Positions 52,277 through 62,400 of a DNA stretch of 64,000 nucleotides are shown piece by piece. The notes under the pieces were generated by a model. It saw nothing but the letters and a program-made list of their open reading frames with translations. It had not been told where the DNA came from and searched no databases. Source of the stretch: Gammaproteobacteria bacterium (lineage in GTDB: Bacteria > Pseudomonadota > Gammaproteobacteria > Steroidobacterales > Steroidobacteraceae); the NCBI GenBank assembly GCA_016707425.1, contig JADJHU010000001.1, positions 248,001 through 312,000 on the forward strand. Reading direction: 5' to 3'. A program made the translations under genes and the position numbers. The number at the start of each line of letters is the position of its first letter. Within the stretch, counting starts at the first letter, position 1.

Positions 52277-53764
52277 TCAACCCGCAGCCGGCAGCGGTGG
52301 CGGCGTCTGATGCGCCTCCGGGTCCGGAATCGGCACCGGAACCGGCAGGATGATCTTCCTCCGCGCGTCCGCCGCCGTATGCCAGAGGTTCCACGCCATC
52401 ACGAGCATCCCGGTCCAGATCAGCATGCCCCCGAGCCAGCGCACCACGTACAGAGGCTTGATGGCAATCAGGCTGTCGATGAACGGATAGGTGAGCGACC
52501 CGTCCGGCTGTGTCGCGCGCCACATCAGCCCCTCCGTCACACCGGCAATCCACATGGCGATGACGTAGAGTAGCGCGCCACTCGCATGCAGCCAGAAGTG
52601 CAGCTCCATCGCCTTGTGCGAGTGCATGGCGGGCCGCCCAAGCGCGCGCGGCGCCATTGCATAGAGCGAGCCGATCGTGATCATCGCGACCCAGCCGAGC
52701 GTGCCCGAATGCACGTGTGCGACCGTCCAGTCGGTGTAGTGAGACAGCGAGTTCACGGTCTTGATCGCCATCATCGACCCTTCGAAGGTGGCCGCGGCGT
52801 AGAACACCAGCGCGAGCACCATGAACTTTGCCGCAGGGTCAGTCCTCAGCCGGTGCCACGAACCGTTGAACGTAAAGAGTCCGTTCACCGCGGACCCCCA
52901 GCTCGGCATCAGCAGCACGAGTGAAAAGGCCATGCCGACGGACTGCACCCAGTCCGGGAGTGCCGTGTACATGAGGTGGTGCGATCCCGCCCACATGTAG
53001 ATCGAGATCAGGGCCCAGAAATTCACGATGGAGAAGCGGTAGCTCCAGAGAGGCTGCTGTGCCTGGCGCGGCACGAAGTAGTACATCATGCCGAGAAAAC
53101 CGGCGGTAAAGATGAACGCCACGGCATTGTGGCCGTACCACCACTGCACCATCGCATCGACAACGCCGGAGTAGATCTGGTAGGACTTCGTCAGCGACAC
53201 CGGAATGGCGATGTTGTTGACGATGTGCAGCAGGCCGACCGCGATGATGAAGGCGCCGTAGTACCAGACGGCAACGTAGATGTGACGGATGCGCCGGCGC
53301 GCCAGCGTGGCGAAGAACACCGCGCCGAAGCACACCCACACGACGGCGATCAGGATGTCGATGAACCACTCGGGCTCCGCGTATTCCTTGCTCTGCGTGA
53401 TGCCGAGGGGAATTGTCACCATCGACAGGATGCACGCAGCCTGCCAGCCCCAGAACGTGAACTCCGCCAGTCGGCCCCATGCGAGACGCACGTGACCCGT
53501 GCGCTGGACGACGTAATAGCACGTCGCCATGAGCGCAGAGCCGCAGAACCCGAAGATCACACCGAAGGTGTGATCGGGTCGCAGGCGGCTGAACGTCAGC
53601 CACGGAATCTCGAAATTGAGCACCGGCCAGGCCAGTTCCGCGGCCACGTACACGCCGACGAGCATCCCGACGATGCCCCAGAGCACGGTGGTCAGCAGGA
53701 ACAGGCGCACGACGTGGTCGTCGTAGTACTCGGTCTTGGTCATCATGCCCCCATTGATCCCCAT
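52277..53764 (-). CDS. ccoN: cbb3-type cytochrome c oxidase subunit I (CcoN)
   Basis: A 495-residue haem-copper oxidase catalytic subunit with 12 or so helices. His65 (RPDHTFGVI) is a haem b ligand, His212 (WWYGHNAVAF) with His262-His263 (AGSHHLMY) bind CuB, Tyr256 (ISIYMWAG) is the helix-VII Tyr of cbb3 enzymes, and VAHVHSGTLGW carries the haem b3/b histidines. It reduces oxygen at low concentration and pumps protons. The start could be 53764 or either of the tandem ATGs 15-18 bases later; I kept the longest. Twenty-six bases separate it from the AhpD-like gene upstream. Confidence 0.96.
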   Translation of the reverse strand: MGINGGMMTKTEYYDDHVVRLFLLTTVLWGIVGMLVGVYVAAELAWPVLNFEIPWLTFSRLRPDHTFGVIFGFCGSALMATCYYVVQRTGHVRLAWGRLAEFTFWGWQAACILSMVTIPLGITQSKEYAEPEWFIDILIAVVWVCFGAVFFATLARRRIRHIYVAVWYYGAFIIAVGLLHIVNNIAIPVSLTKSYQIYSGVVDAMVQWWYGHNAVAFIFTAGFLGMMYYFVPRQAQQPLWSYRFSIVNFWALISIYMWAGSHHLMYTALPDWVQSVGMAFSLVLLMPSWGSAVNGLFTFNGSWHRLRTDPAAKFMVLALVFYAAATFEGSMMAIKTVNSLSHYTDWTVAHVHSGTLGWVAMITIGSLYAMAPRALGRPAMHSHKAMELHFWLHASGALLYVIAMWIAGVTEGLMWRATQPDGSLTYPFIDSLIAIKPLYVVRWLGGMLIWTGMLVMAWNLWHTAADARRKIILPVPVPIPDPEAHQTPPPLPAAG

Positions 53765-53790
53765 CCTGAGCAGGGTCGCCCGCAGAGATT

Positions 53791-54303
53791 TCAGCGCTTC
53801 GCCGCGTGCGGGCTGACGTAGTCGCCGACACGGGTACGAAACGCAACGTTCATCCGGTTCCAGCCGTTGATCGCGATGATTGCCAGAGTCAGGTCGACCA
53901 GCGCCTTCTCGTCGAACTGTGTCCGCGCCTCGGCATACACCGCATCAGACACTTCGTGCGTGGCGATCTGCGTCACCGCCTCGGTCCAGGCGAGTGCGGC
54001 GCGCTCGCGCGGACTGTAGCACGGCGCCTCGCGCCACGCGGAGAGCAGGTACAGCCGCTGCTCGGTCTCGCCCCGCGCACGCGCGTCCTTGGTATGCATG
54101 TCCAGGCACCATGCACAGCCGTTGATCTGGGAGGCCCGCGTCTTGACGAGCTCGAGCAGGGATTCTTCCAGGCCGCTGCGGTGGACCTGCTGCTCGGTGT
54201 GCAGCATCGCCTTGAACGCCTCGGGTGAGGCAAGCTGATAGTTGAGACGCTGATGCACGGCTGCTTCCCCTGACTGCCAAGGATACGGGAACAGGCTTTC
54301 CAT
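53791..54303 (-). CDS. Carboxymuconolactone decarboxylase family / AhpD-like protein (long form)
   Basis: A 170-residue CMD-domain protein with the AhpD redox motif CAWCLDMH in INGCAWCLDMHTKDARARGE (CxxCxxxH). RLNYQLASPEAFKAMLHTEQ and LLSAWREAPCYSPRERAALA are typical of this peroxidase-related subgroup. The start at 54303 (MESLFPYP) is preferred because residues upstream read into the divergent promoter region. First gene of the unit leading into ccoN. Probably a thiol-based hydroperoxide or NO-stress protein; not demonstrated. Confidence 0.85.
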   Translation of the reverse strand: MESLFPYPWQSGEAAVHQRLNYQLASPEAFKAMLHTEQQVHRSGLEESLLELVKTRASQINGCAWCLDMHTKDARARGETEQRLYLLSAWREAPCYSPRERAALAWTEAVTQIATHEVSDAVYAEARTQFDEKALVDLTLAIIAINGWNRMNVAFRTRVGDYVSPHAAKR

Positions 54304-54388
54304 GGCCACGCTGGAAGACCTGTGCGGCAACGGTTGAAGATAGGGCAGGTTCCCCGCCGCCACACCGCGGAACGCATGGAGACCCAAT

Positions 54389-55915
54389 ATGACCGTACAT
54401 GAATCCCAGGATGCCGGTCCCGACCTCACCGAGGGTGTCACACTGGCCGCGTTCCACGGGCGCCCGATGCTGCGCGGCCATGTCGGCGACCAGGCAGTGC
54501 TCCTCGCCCGCGTCGGCGACGAGGTGCTCGCAGCGGGCGCCACCTGCACCCATTACGGCGGGCCGCTCGAGCGCGGCATGATCGAAGGCGAGACGGTGCG
54601 CTGCCCGCTGCATCACGCCTGCTTCTCGCTGCGTACAGGTGAGGCGCTCACTGCTCCGGCCTTCGATTCCATCGGATGCTGGAGAGTCGAGCGCGTCGCC
54701 GACCGGTTCTTTGTCCGCGAGGCGGTCGAGGCAACTCCCCGACGCGCTCACACCGTCTCGCCGGGCGAACCCGGAAGCATCGTCATCGTCGGCGGCGGCG
54801 CGGCAGGATTCGCCGCAGCCGAGATGCTGCGCCGGCGCGGCTGGCAGGGACGCCTCACCCTCCTGAGCGCGGATGCCGACGCACCCTGCGATCGCCCCAA
54901 CCTCTCGAAGGACTACCTCGCGGGCAATGCCGCGGAAGAATGGATCCCTCTGCGCCCGGACGACTTCTACGCGGCGCACCACATCGAGCTGCGGCTGTCC
55001 ACCACCGTGGCGCACATCGACACGAAGACTCGCACGGTGCTTACGGCGCAGGGCAGTCGCCACAGCTATGAGCGGCTGCTGCTCGCCATGGGCGCCGAGC
55101 CGGTGCGCCTGGCGATTCCCGGTGCGGACCTGCCGCATGTCTTCACCCTGCGCTCGCTCGCCGACAGCCGCGCCATCATCGCGCGCACAGCGGGCGCGAA
55201 ATCGGCCGTCGTTCTGGGGTCGGGCTTCATCGGGCTCGAGACCGCGGCTGCGCTCACTGCACGCGGACTCGCGGTGCATGTCATCTCGCTCGACGCCCGC
55301 CCGCTCCAGCGGGTGCTGGGCGCACGGCTCGGCGACTTCATCCGCAAGGTGCATGAGGATCATGGCGAGACCTTCCACATGGGCACCTCGATGACCTCGA
55401 TCGGCGCCCGTACGGTAACGCTGAGCAACGGCCTGCAGATCGATGCCGACCTGGTCATCATCGGCGTGGGCGTGAAACCGCGCACAGGCCTGGCTGAAGC
55501 TGCAGGGCTCGCCATCGATCGCGGTGTCGTCGTGAACGAGTATCTCGAGACGTCCCAGCCGGGCATTTTCGCCGCCGGCGACATTGCCCGCTGGCCACTC
55601 GCTCCCGGCGACACGGCGCGCGTCGAACACTGGGTGGTGGCCGAAAGGCAGGGTCAGGTCGCCGCCGGGAACATGCTGGGCGCACGCGAGCCTTATCGTG
55701 ACGTGCCGTTCTTCTGGAGCGCCCACCACGACGTGACGATCCGCTATGTCGGCCACGCGCCCGCGTGGAACGAAGTCGTCGTCGACGGCGACATCGCGGC
55801 GCGTGACTGCGCCGTGAGTTACAGGAGAGACGGCAGGACGCTCGCGGTCGCGACCATCGGGCGCGATGCACAGGCGCTCGAACAGGCGCGGCAGCTCCGC
55901 GTGCAGGACAGCTGA
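54389..55915 (+). CDS. Rieske [2Fe-2S]-FAD oxidoreductase fusion (AIFL-like / ferredoxin reductase)
   Basis: A 508-residue protein. Residues about 10-115 are a Rieske domain with the ligands in CTHYGGPL and CPLHHACFSL. Residues about 128-505 are an FAD/NAD(P) reductase: IVIVGGGAAGFAAAEMLRRR (FAD), NLSKDYLAGNAAEEW, VVLGSGFIGLETAAAL (NAD(P)) and FAAGDIARWPL. This matches apoptosis-inducing-factor-like or ferredoxin/rubredoxin reductases with a fused N-terminal Rieske domain. It probably moves electrons from NAD(P)H to a soluble acceptor. Divergent from the AhpD-like and cco operon, sharing an 85-base spacer. Confidence 0.88.
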   Translation: MTVHESQDAGPDLTEGVTLAAFHGRPMLRGHVGDQAVLLARVGDEVLAAGATCTHYGGPLERGMIEGETVRCPLHHACFSLRTGEALTAPAFDSIGCWRVERVADRFFVREAVEATPRRAHTVSPGEPGSIVIVGGGAAGFAAAEMLRRRGWQGRLTLLSADADAPCDRPNLSKDYLAGNAAEEWIPLRPDDFYAAHHIELRLSTTVAHIDTKTRTVLTAQGSRHSYERLLLAMGAEPVRLAIPGADLPHVFTLRSLADSRAIIARTAGAKSAVVLGSGFIGLETAAALTARGLAVHVISLDARPLQRVLGARLGDFIRKVHEDHGETFHMGTSMTSIGARTVTLSNGLQIDADLVIIGVGVKPRTGLAEAAGLAIDRGVVVNEYLETSQPGIFAAGDIARWPLAPGDTARVEHWVVAERQGQVAAGNMLGAREPYRDVPFFWSAHHDVTIRYVGHAPAWNEVVVDGDIAARDCAVSYRRDGRTLAVATIGRDAQALEQARQLRVQDS

Positions 55916-55918
55916 GTC

Positions 55919-56572
55919 TCAGGCACGCGCGTAGAGGGGCAACACTGCGCCGCTGATCTCCATATTGGCAGGCGAAACGAGTTGCAGCACGGCCTCCGCG
56001 GCCGCCTCGGGCGCAAGCCAGGCCGACCGGTCGGCAGCCGGCATCGCCTCGCGATTCGCGGCCGTGTCGATCGTCGAGGGCGCGATGGCATTGACGAGGA
56101 TGCGCTCGCCCTTCAGTTCTTCAGCAAGCGCCAGCGTGAGCGCGGCAACAGCCGCCTTGCTGGCCGCATACGCCGCCATCTGCGCACCCCTGCGCGGATC
56201 GAGCCCGGGCCGGGCGGAGACATTGACGATGCGACCGCCGCCTCCGGTCCTGCGCAGGGTACGCACCGCCGCACGACAGCAGAGGAAGGCCGACAGGGCG
56301 TTCGTCTCGACCATCTGCATGAAATCCGTACGGCCCGCCTCGGTGATGGGCGCCATGCTGAAACCGCCCGCCAGATGGACGGACGCCCACAAGCCGGGCA
56401 GCGCATCGTAGAAGCGATCGACCGCAGGCTGGTCCGTGAGGTCGATCCCGGCGCGGCGGCCGGGCAGGTGACAGACGGCGCCCGCCCGCATCAGGCGATC
56501 CACGACGACCTTGCCGAGTGCTCCGCGACCCCCGGTCACCACGATGTTCCTGCCCGCCAGCGACTCAATCAT
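55919..56572 (-). CDS. Short-chain dehydrogenase/reductase
   Basis: A 217-residue classical SDR. NAD(P)-binding TGGRGALGKVV at the N-terminus, the catalytic Ser in VNVSARPG and the YxxxK in YAASKAAVAALTL are seen, followed by NAIAPSTIDT. It is short for an SDR (about 217 residues). It lies convergent to the Rieske-FAD gene (3 bases between stops) and divergent from ovoA. Substrate unknown. Confidence 0.85.
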   Translation of the reverse strand: MIESLAGRNIVVTGGRGALGKVVVDRLMRAGAVCHLPGRRAGIDLTDQPAVDRFYDALPGLWASVHLAGGFSMAPITEAGRTDFMQMVETNALSAFLCCRAAVRTLRRTGGGGRIVNVSARPGLDPRRGAQMAAYAASKAAVAALTLALAEELKGERILVNAIAPSTIDTAANREAMPAADRSAWLAPEAAAEAVLQLVSPANMEISGAVLPLYARA

Positions 56573-56644
56573 GGATACTCCATATCAGCGCAGCGCCTCC
56601 CGCAGGCCCGGGCACCGCCGTGCGGGGAACCATTGGCTCTGCAG

Positions 56645-58834
56645 ATGCTTGATTCAGTCCCGAGCATGTCACACCATCGAAAGCCAGCCGTCAACGCACC
56701 CTCCGTTATGAGTACGGCGGCGCTCTTCGCGCGCGCACCGCGGCTTGCAGGCCAGGACGTGGAAGCCATGCGCCGCAAGCTGCTCGACTACTTCCACGGC
56801 ACCTTCGACCGCTACGAGTCGCTGTTCGAAGTCCTGAGCTGCGATGAGGCGTATTACCGCAGGCCGATCAGCCTGCGCCACCCGCTGATCTTCTATTTCG
56901 GCCACACGGCCACCTTCTTCATCAACAAGTTCATGCTCGCGGGCCTGGTGCGACAGCGCGTCGATCCGCGCCTCGAATCGATGCTCGCCGTGGGTGTGGA
57001 CGAGATGAGCTGGGACGATCTCGATGAGGCACACTACGACTGGCCGGCGGTGGCCGAGGTCGCCGCCTACCGCGAGAAGGTACGCTCAGTAGTCGATCGT
57101 GTGATCCGCAAATCCCCCTTCAGCCTGCCCATCCGCTGGCAGGATCCCTTCTGGGCCGTGCTCATGGGCATCGAGCACGAGCGCATCCATCTCGAGACGT
57201 CGTCCGTCCTCATCCGTCAGCACGAACTCCGATACGTGCAGCCGCATCCCGCGTGGCGACCGTGCACGGCGCATGGCGAGCCGCCCGCGAACACACTGGT
57301 CGAGATCCCCGCCGGCACGGTGACGCTCGGCCGGTCCTTCGATGACCCCGTCTACGGCTGGGACAACGAGTACGGCGAGCATCGCGCCGAGGTCTCGGGC
57401 TTCAAAGCCTCACGCCATCTGGTGAGCAATCGCGAATTCCTCGACTTCGTCGAGGCTGGCGGCTACACGGACGAGGCGCTCTGGGATGAGGAAGGCCTCG
57501 GCTGGCGCCGGTTCTCGCAGGCCCGACACCCGACCTTCTGGCTGCCCGCGGCGGACGACTGGCGCCTGCGGCTCATGACCGAGGAAGTGGCCATGCCCTG
57601 GGACTGGCCGGTCGAAGTGAACTGCCTCGAAGCCCAGGCCTTCTGCCGCTGGAAGGCGCGCGAGACGGGGCTCGCGGTGCGCCTGCCGACCGAAGACGAA
57701 TGGCACCGGATCTACGACCATGCGGATCTCGCCGATGCACCCGAAGGCGCGCCGGCGAATGCCAACCTGCACCTCGACCACTGGGCGTCGAGCTGCCCGG
57801 TGACGATGTTCAGGCATGGCGAGCTCTTCGATGTTGTCGGCAATGTGTGGCAGTGGTGCGCGACGCCCACCTACCCCTTCGACGGCTTCGGCGTGCACCC
57901 GATCTACGACGACTTCACCACGCCCACCTTCGACGCCCGCCACAACCTCATCAAGGGCGGCAGCTGGATCTCGGCCGGCAACGAATCGCGCCATGTCTCG
58001 CGCTACGCCTTCCGCCGCCACTTCTTCCAGCACGCCGGTCTGCGCTACATCGTCAGCGACACACCGGCCATCAACCCGGCATCGCACTACGAGACGGACG
58101 CGCTGCTGTCGCAGTACGCCGAATTCCACTACGGCGACGAAATCTTCGGCGTGCCGAACTACTGCCGGGCCATCGCCGGAATCGCCATCGATGCACACCG
58201 GCGCCACGGCAACGGGCAGTTCAGGCGCGCGCTCGACGTGGGCTGCGCCGCCGGCCGCAAGACCTTCGAACTGGCGCGTGCCTTCGAGCGCGTCATCGGC
58301 ATCGACTTCTCGGCGCGCTTCATCCAGGCGGGCGTCAGACTCGCCGAAACCGGTGTCGTGCGTTACACCCTGCCGGAGGAGGGCGAACTCGTCACCTATC
58401 ACGAGCGTCGGCTCGAGCCGCTCGGGCTCGCGGCCACCGCCGGGCGCGTGGAGTTCTGGCAGGGGGATGCCTGCAACCTCAAGGAGACGCTCACCGGCTT
58501 CGATCTGGTCATCGCCTCGAACCTGATCGATCGCCTCTACAGCCCGCGGCGCTTCCTCGCGGGCATGGGCGCTCGCATCAACCCGGGCGGACTGCTGCTC
58601 GTTGCCTCACCCTACACGTGGATGGCGGAGCACACGAAGCGCGAGGAGTGGATCGGCGGCTTCAGGAAGGACGGCGAGCCCTACACCACACTCGACGGGC
58701 TGAAGGACCTCCTTGCGGCCGAATTCGAGCTGGTGCAGGGCCCGCAGGACGTGCCTTTCGTGATCCGCGAGACACGGCGCAAGCACCAGCACACTCTGTC
58801 GGAACTCACCGTGTGGAAACGCCGTCAGAGCTGA
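56645..58834 (+). CDS. ovoA: 5-histidylcysteine sulfoxide synthase / 4-mercaptohistidine N1-methyltransferase (ovothiol synthase OvoA)
   Basis: A fusion enzyme of about 729 residues. N-terminal DinB-like region (YFHGTFDRYESLFEVLS, FYFGHTATFFINKFMLAG) with the iron-binding His set in GIEHERIHLETSS; middle FGE-sulfatase domain (EIPAGTVTLGRSFDDPVYGW, GGYTDEALWDEEGLGWR, VVGNVWQWCATPTYPFDGF, LIKGGSWIS); C-terminal SAM methyltransferase (RALDVGCAAGRKTFELARAF). This three-domain order is that of OvoA, which uses oxygen to join Cys to His and then methylates the product to ovothiol A, a strong antioxidant. In-frame starts at 56645, 56666 and 56708 are all possible; none has a clear ribosome site. Confidence 0.9.
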   Translation: MLDSVPSMSHHRKPAVNAPSVMSTAALFARAPRLAGQDVEAMRRKLLDYFHGTFDRYESLFEVLSCDEAYYRRPISLRHPLIFYFGHTATFFINKFMLAGLVRQRVDPRLESMLAVGVDEMSWDDLDEAHYDWPAVAEVAAYREKVRSVVDRVIRKSPFSLPIRWQDPFWAVLMGIEHERIHLETSSVLIRQHELRYVQPHPAWRPCTAHGEPPANTLVEIPAGTVTLGRSFDDPVYGWDNEYGEHRAEVSGFKASRHLVSNREFLDFVEAGGYTDEALWDEEGLGWRRFSQARHPTFWLPAADDWRLRLMTEEVAMPWDWPVEVNCLEAQAFCRWKARETGLAVRLPTEDEWHRIYDHADLADAPEGAPANANLHLDHWASSCPVTMFRHGELFDVVGNVWQWCATPTYPFDGFGVHPIYDDFTTPTFDARHNLIKGGSWISAGNESRHVSRYAFRRHFFQHAGLRYIVSDTPAINPASHYETDALLSQYAEFHYGDEIFGVPNYCRAIAGIAIDAHRRHGNGQFRRALDVGCAAGRKTFELARAFERVIGIDFSARFIQAGVRLAETGVVRYTLPEEGELVTYHERRLEPLGLAATAGRVEFWQGDACNLKETLTGFDLVIASNLIDRLYSPRRFLAGMGARINPGGLLLVASPYTWMAEHTKREEWIGGFRKDGEPYTTLDGLKDLLAAEFELVQGPQDVPFVIRETRRKHQHTLSELTVWKRRQS

Positions 58835-58848
58835 CACAGGAGACCACC

Positions 58849-59439
58849 ATGAGCGTCAAACTTGCCATCGTCTACTACTCAACCTACGGCACGAACCATC
58901 AGATGGCGGAGATCGCAGCCGTCGGTGCGCGCGATGCCGGCGCCTCGGTGCGGCTGCTCAAGGCCCCGGAAACCGCTCCGGCGGAAATCGTCGCAAGCGT
59001 GGCCGCCTGGCACGCCCACACGGAGCGGACCGCCGGCGTTCCCGTGGCAACAGCCGCGGACATGGAGTGGGCGGACGCCTATCTCGTCTCCGCACCCACG
59101 CGCTTCGGCGTGATGGCGAGCCAGATGCGCGCCTTCATCGACACGCTCGGCGGCGTCTGGGCGAGGGGCAAGCTCGCCAACAAGGCCATATCCGGCATGA
59201 CCTCCGCTCAAAACACGCACGGCGGGCAGGAAGCCACCCTGCTGTCCTTCTACACGACCGCCATGCACTGGGGTGCGATCGTGGTGGCGCCGGGTTACAC
59301 GGACCCGTCCATCTTCAAGGCGCGCGGCAATCCCTACGGCTACAGCCACACGCAGGGCGCGGAATTCACCGAGGACGACAAGGCCGCCATCACGTATCAG
59401 GCACGCCGCCTGGTGGACGTCGCCCGGAAGCTCATCTGA
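58849..59439 (+). CDS. wrbA: NAD(P)H:quinone oxidoreductase, WrbA flavodoxin family
   Basis: A 196-residue WrbA-type protein. The FMN phosphate loop is YYSTYGTNHQMAEIA, and PTRFGVMASQMRAFIDTLGG, TSAQNTHGGQEAT and GNPYGYSHTQGAEFTEDDKA are the family's conserved blocks. It reduces quinones by two electrons without making semiquinones. CAGGAGA before the ATG is a good ribosome site. Fourteen bases after ovoA, so likely in the same operon. Confidence 0.95.
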   Translation: MSVKLAIVYYSTYGTNHQMAEIAAVGARDAGASVRLLKAPETAPAEIVASVAAWHAHTERTAGVPVATAADMEWADAYLVSAPTRFGVMASQMRAFIDTLGGVWARGKLANKAISGMTSAQNTHGGQEATLLSFYTTAMHWGAIVVAPGYTDPSIFKARGNPYGYSHTQGAEFTEDDKAAITYQARRLVDVARKLI

Positions 59440-59449
59440 AGACGGCGCG

Positions 59450-62400
59450 TTACGCCTCGCCCACGCTCACCCTGATCGCCCCGGCCGCCACCGGCAGGAC
59501 GAGCCACGCCTCGGCGACGGCACGCCCCGTGGCGCGCGCGAGTGCCCCGGCGTAGAGCGACAGTTGCCCCCCGTACTCCGTGGTGAGCTCCACCCAGCGC
59601 TCACGCGGCGCGGGATTCGCCTTGTGATCGAGGAGCACCCAGCCCTCCGGCGTCTCGAGCAGCAGGTCGATGCGCCCGTGCAGCACCTGACCCGTGGAGA
59701 GGACCGACTCGATGGGTACTTCCGCGTGCTGCGGACAGCCGGGCCAGCGCGAAGCAATCCAGGCCTGCAGCGCAGCGAGCTGGCGCAGCACGGCCGCCGG
59801 CGCGAGGGCGCCCTGCAGTCCGAAGCCCTCGAGGATGCGCGCCACCTGCGAAGCATCGAGCGGCACCGCCGGATCGGTGCAGACTGCGGCGAGGCAGGCG
59901 TGGAGCGCATTGCCGAGGGCGGTCATGTCCGTGGCGGGGGCCAGCCTCACGCGCTCACCGATGGCGACGCTCTCCACGATCGTGCACGGCCGCGCGGCCG
60001 CCGCAGAGGCAAGGAGAGTCGCCCGCAACCGCTCCGTGCATCGCTCGCGGCCGGGGAACCAGCGCAGCGACGCCTCCGGCTCGGCCACCGCCGGCGGCAC
60101 CGCCGGTGCCTGGAAACGCCGGAAGGCGCGGGCCAGCTGCGAACCATCCGGCAGGACGAGTGCCTCGCCCGCAGCCTCCGGGACGAGCCATGGCGCCTCC
60201 AGCAGCCCGAGCCACTCGCACTCCCCGCGCTTCGCCGGGAGCGCGAGGATGAGATGATCGCGCGCACGCGTCATGCTCACGTAGAGCAGCCGCTTTGCCT
60301 CCTCGATCGCCTCGGCGCGCAGGCGAAGTCCCGTCGGCGACTGAGCGATCGTGTCCGCGATCCCGGCTTTCTTCTGCGCGCCGAAGGGCCAGGGCCAGCA
60401 GCGAATCCAGCGATCCCGCAGCGGCGCCTTGACGTCGAAGGCCCCCTGGGAACACGCCGCCACCGACCAGGTGCGGTCGCGGATCTCCTGCTCCAGGTCG
60501 AGCAGGATAACGATCGGCCACTCGAGCCCCTTGGCGGCGTGGTGCGTCATGATCGTCACCGCGGCGACCGGCGGCTGGGCGAGCAGGTCGAGGCCTGCTG
60601 CCGCCTGCTCGCCCAGCCAGAGGATGAGCCCCGGCACCGTCGCCGGTTCGCGCCGTGCGAGGCAGGTGTCCTCGTAGCCCTGCGCGAGCGCCAGCAGCGC
60701 CTCGAGGTTCGCGAGGCGCACCTGACCCACGAGCGCATTGCGCCGCCAGCGAAGCACGCGCTCCGCAAGCTCGCACTGCACGATGACGAGTTCCAGTGCG
60801 GCGCGCGGCGAGAGGAGCGGCGCCTGCGCGCGCAGTCGCGCGAGCCGCATGAGGAGCGCGTGCCCGCCCGCCTCGCCCTCCCGCCACTGGCGGCTGTCGC
60901 CGCCGTCGGCAAGGTAACGCAGGCGATCCGTGAGCCAGGACTCGGGCTCCTCGCAGTCGGCCAGCGAGACGATCTCCGCACTCGCCAGCGTGTCGCGCGG
61001 GTCGTTGAAGCGGCGCAGACAGGCGAGCGCCAGGACGGCCTCGGGCGTGGCGAGAAGCCCGGACTGCTGCGTCGCCCACGGCACGCCCGCACGCCGCAGC
61101 GCCGTCGCCACGGCCTGCACGCGGTCGTTGGTCTTGCAGAGCACCGCGATGTCGCCGTAGTGCGCGGGGCGGGGGACACCGCTTGCCGGGTCCACGATGC
61201 GATACGTCGAGGCGATCAGGTCCCTGATGCCCTCGGCGAGCGCCGCGGCGCGATCCACCACGTTCGCCCCGTCGAGCATCCAGTGCGCGAGTGCGGCCTC
61301 GGGGAGTTGTTCGCGGCGCACCGGCGCCAGGACCACCTCTTCGCGCGAGAGTCCGGGCGAAAACGCCTCGCCGAAGGCCGCATTGACGAGCTGCACGAGA
61401 GCAGGTCGTGAGCGGCGCGACTGGCCGAGCACTTCCCGGGTGCCGCCCATGGCCGGAAGCTCGGCGAGCAGCGTCTTCATGAGCTCGGCATCGCTGCCCC
61501 GGAACCCGTAGATGGCCTGCTTCACGTCACCCACCCACACGCTCTCGCGGGCGATGCGCGACAGCCGCACGAAGACCTCGAGCTGGATGGGACTCGTGTC
61601 CTGGAACTCGTCGACGAGCAGGAGATCGAGCTCCTGCGCGAGCACCTCGACGACCGCCGGCTTCTCCAGCAGCCTGAGGAAGAGATGCTCCTGGTCGACG
61701 AAGTCGATCACGCCGAACTCGCGCTTGCGCTGCGCGTAGGCATCGAGGGCCCGTGCGGCCAGGGCGAAGAGGGCCGCGAGGTAACGCCCGATGTCCTGGT
61801 GCAGGCGCGGATGTTCGATGACGCGCGCTGCCAGGTGCGTCACAGGCTGCGCCAGCGTCTTCAGGCCCGCCTCGGGATCTTTCTTCGCGAGCCTGAGCCA
61901 GTCGGACCACACCGCGCGGCCCGAGGCGATCCGCTCCTGCACCTGACCGGCAAGGTCGAGATACTCATGGGTGTTCTTCTTGCCGCTGGCGCCCTTCCTG
62001 ATCGCCGGCAGCGCCACCTCGAGGGCACCGAGAAGGAGCGCGTCGAGGTCCTCGCCCACCGGCGCGGGAAAGTGCGCCAGGAGCTCGCCCGCATTGCGGG
62101 CCCCGAAGGTCGCGAGACGCTCTGGCGCGATGTCGCTGGCACGCGCCTGGTCGAGGATCGCCTTCAGGGTATCTTCCCAGCTATCTATGCCGAGGCGGCG
62201 TGCGCATGCCACCAGTTCCTGCAGGGCATCGCCGTCGGTGACGGCGTCGATGGCCTCGCGCACGAGCAGGCCCGACTGCGTCTCCTCCAGCACGCGCTGC
62301 ACCGTGGCGAGCCCGGCCTCGAAGGCAAAGCGCTCGAGGAAGCCGCCGCAGACACTGTTCACGGTGCCGATACGCGCCTGTCCGATGGCGCTCGCCAGCG

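Noticed and set aside
54304..54388. FNR-type box in the spacer between the AhpD-like and Rieske-FAD genes
   Set aside because: TTGAAGAT was noticed, but the second half (ATCAA) is missing.
59273..61411. A 712-residue open frame on the plus strand opposite the AddA-like gene
   Set aside because: Antisense to a well-supported helicase-nuclease, Arg-rich composition and no recognisable motif.
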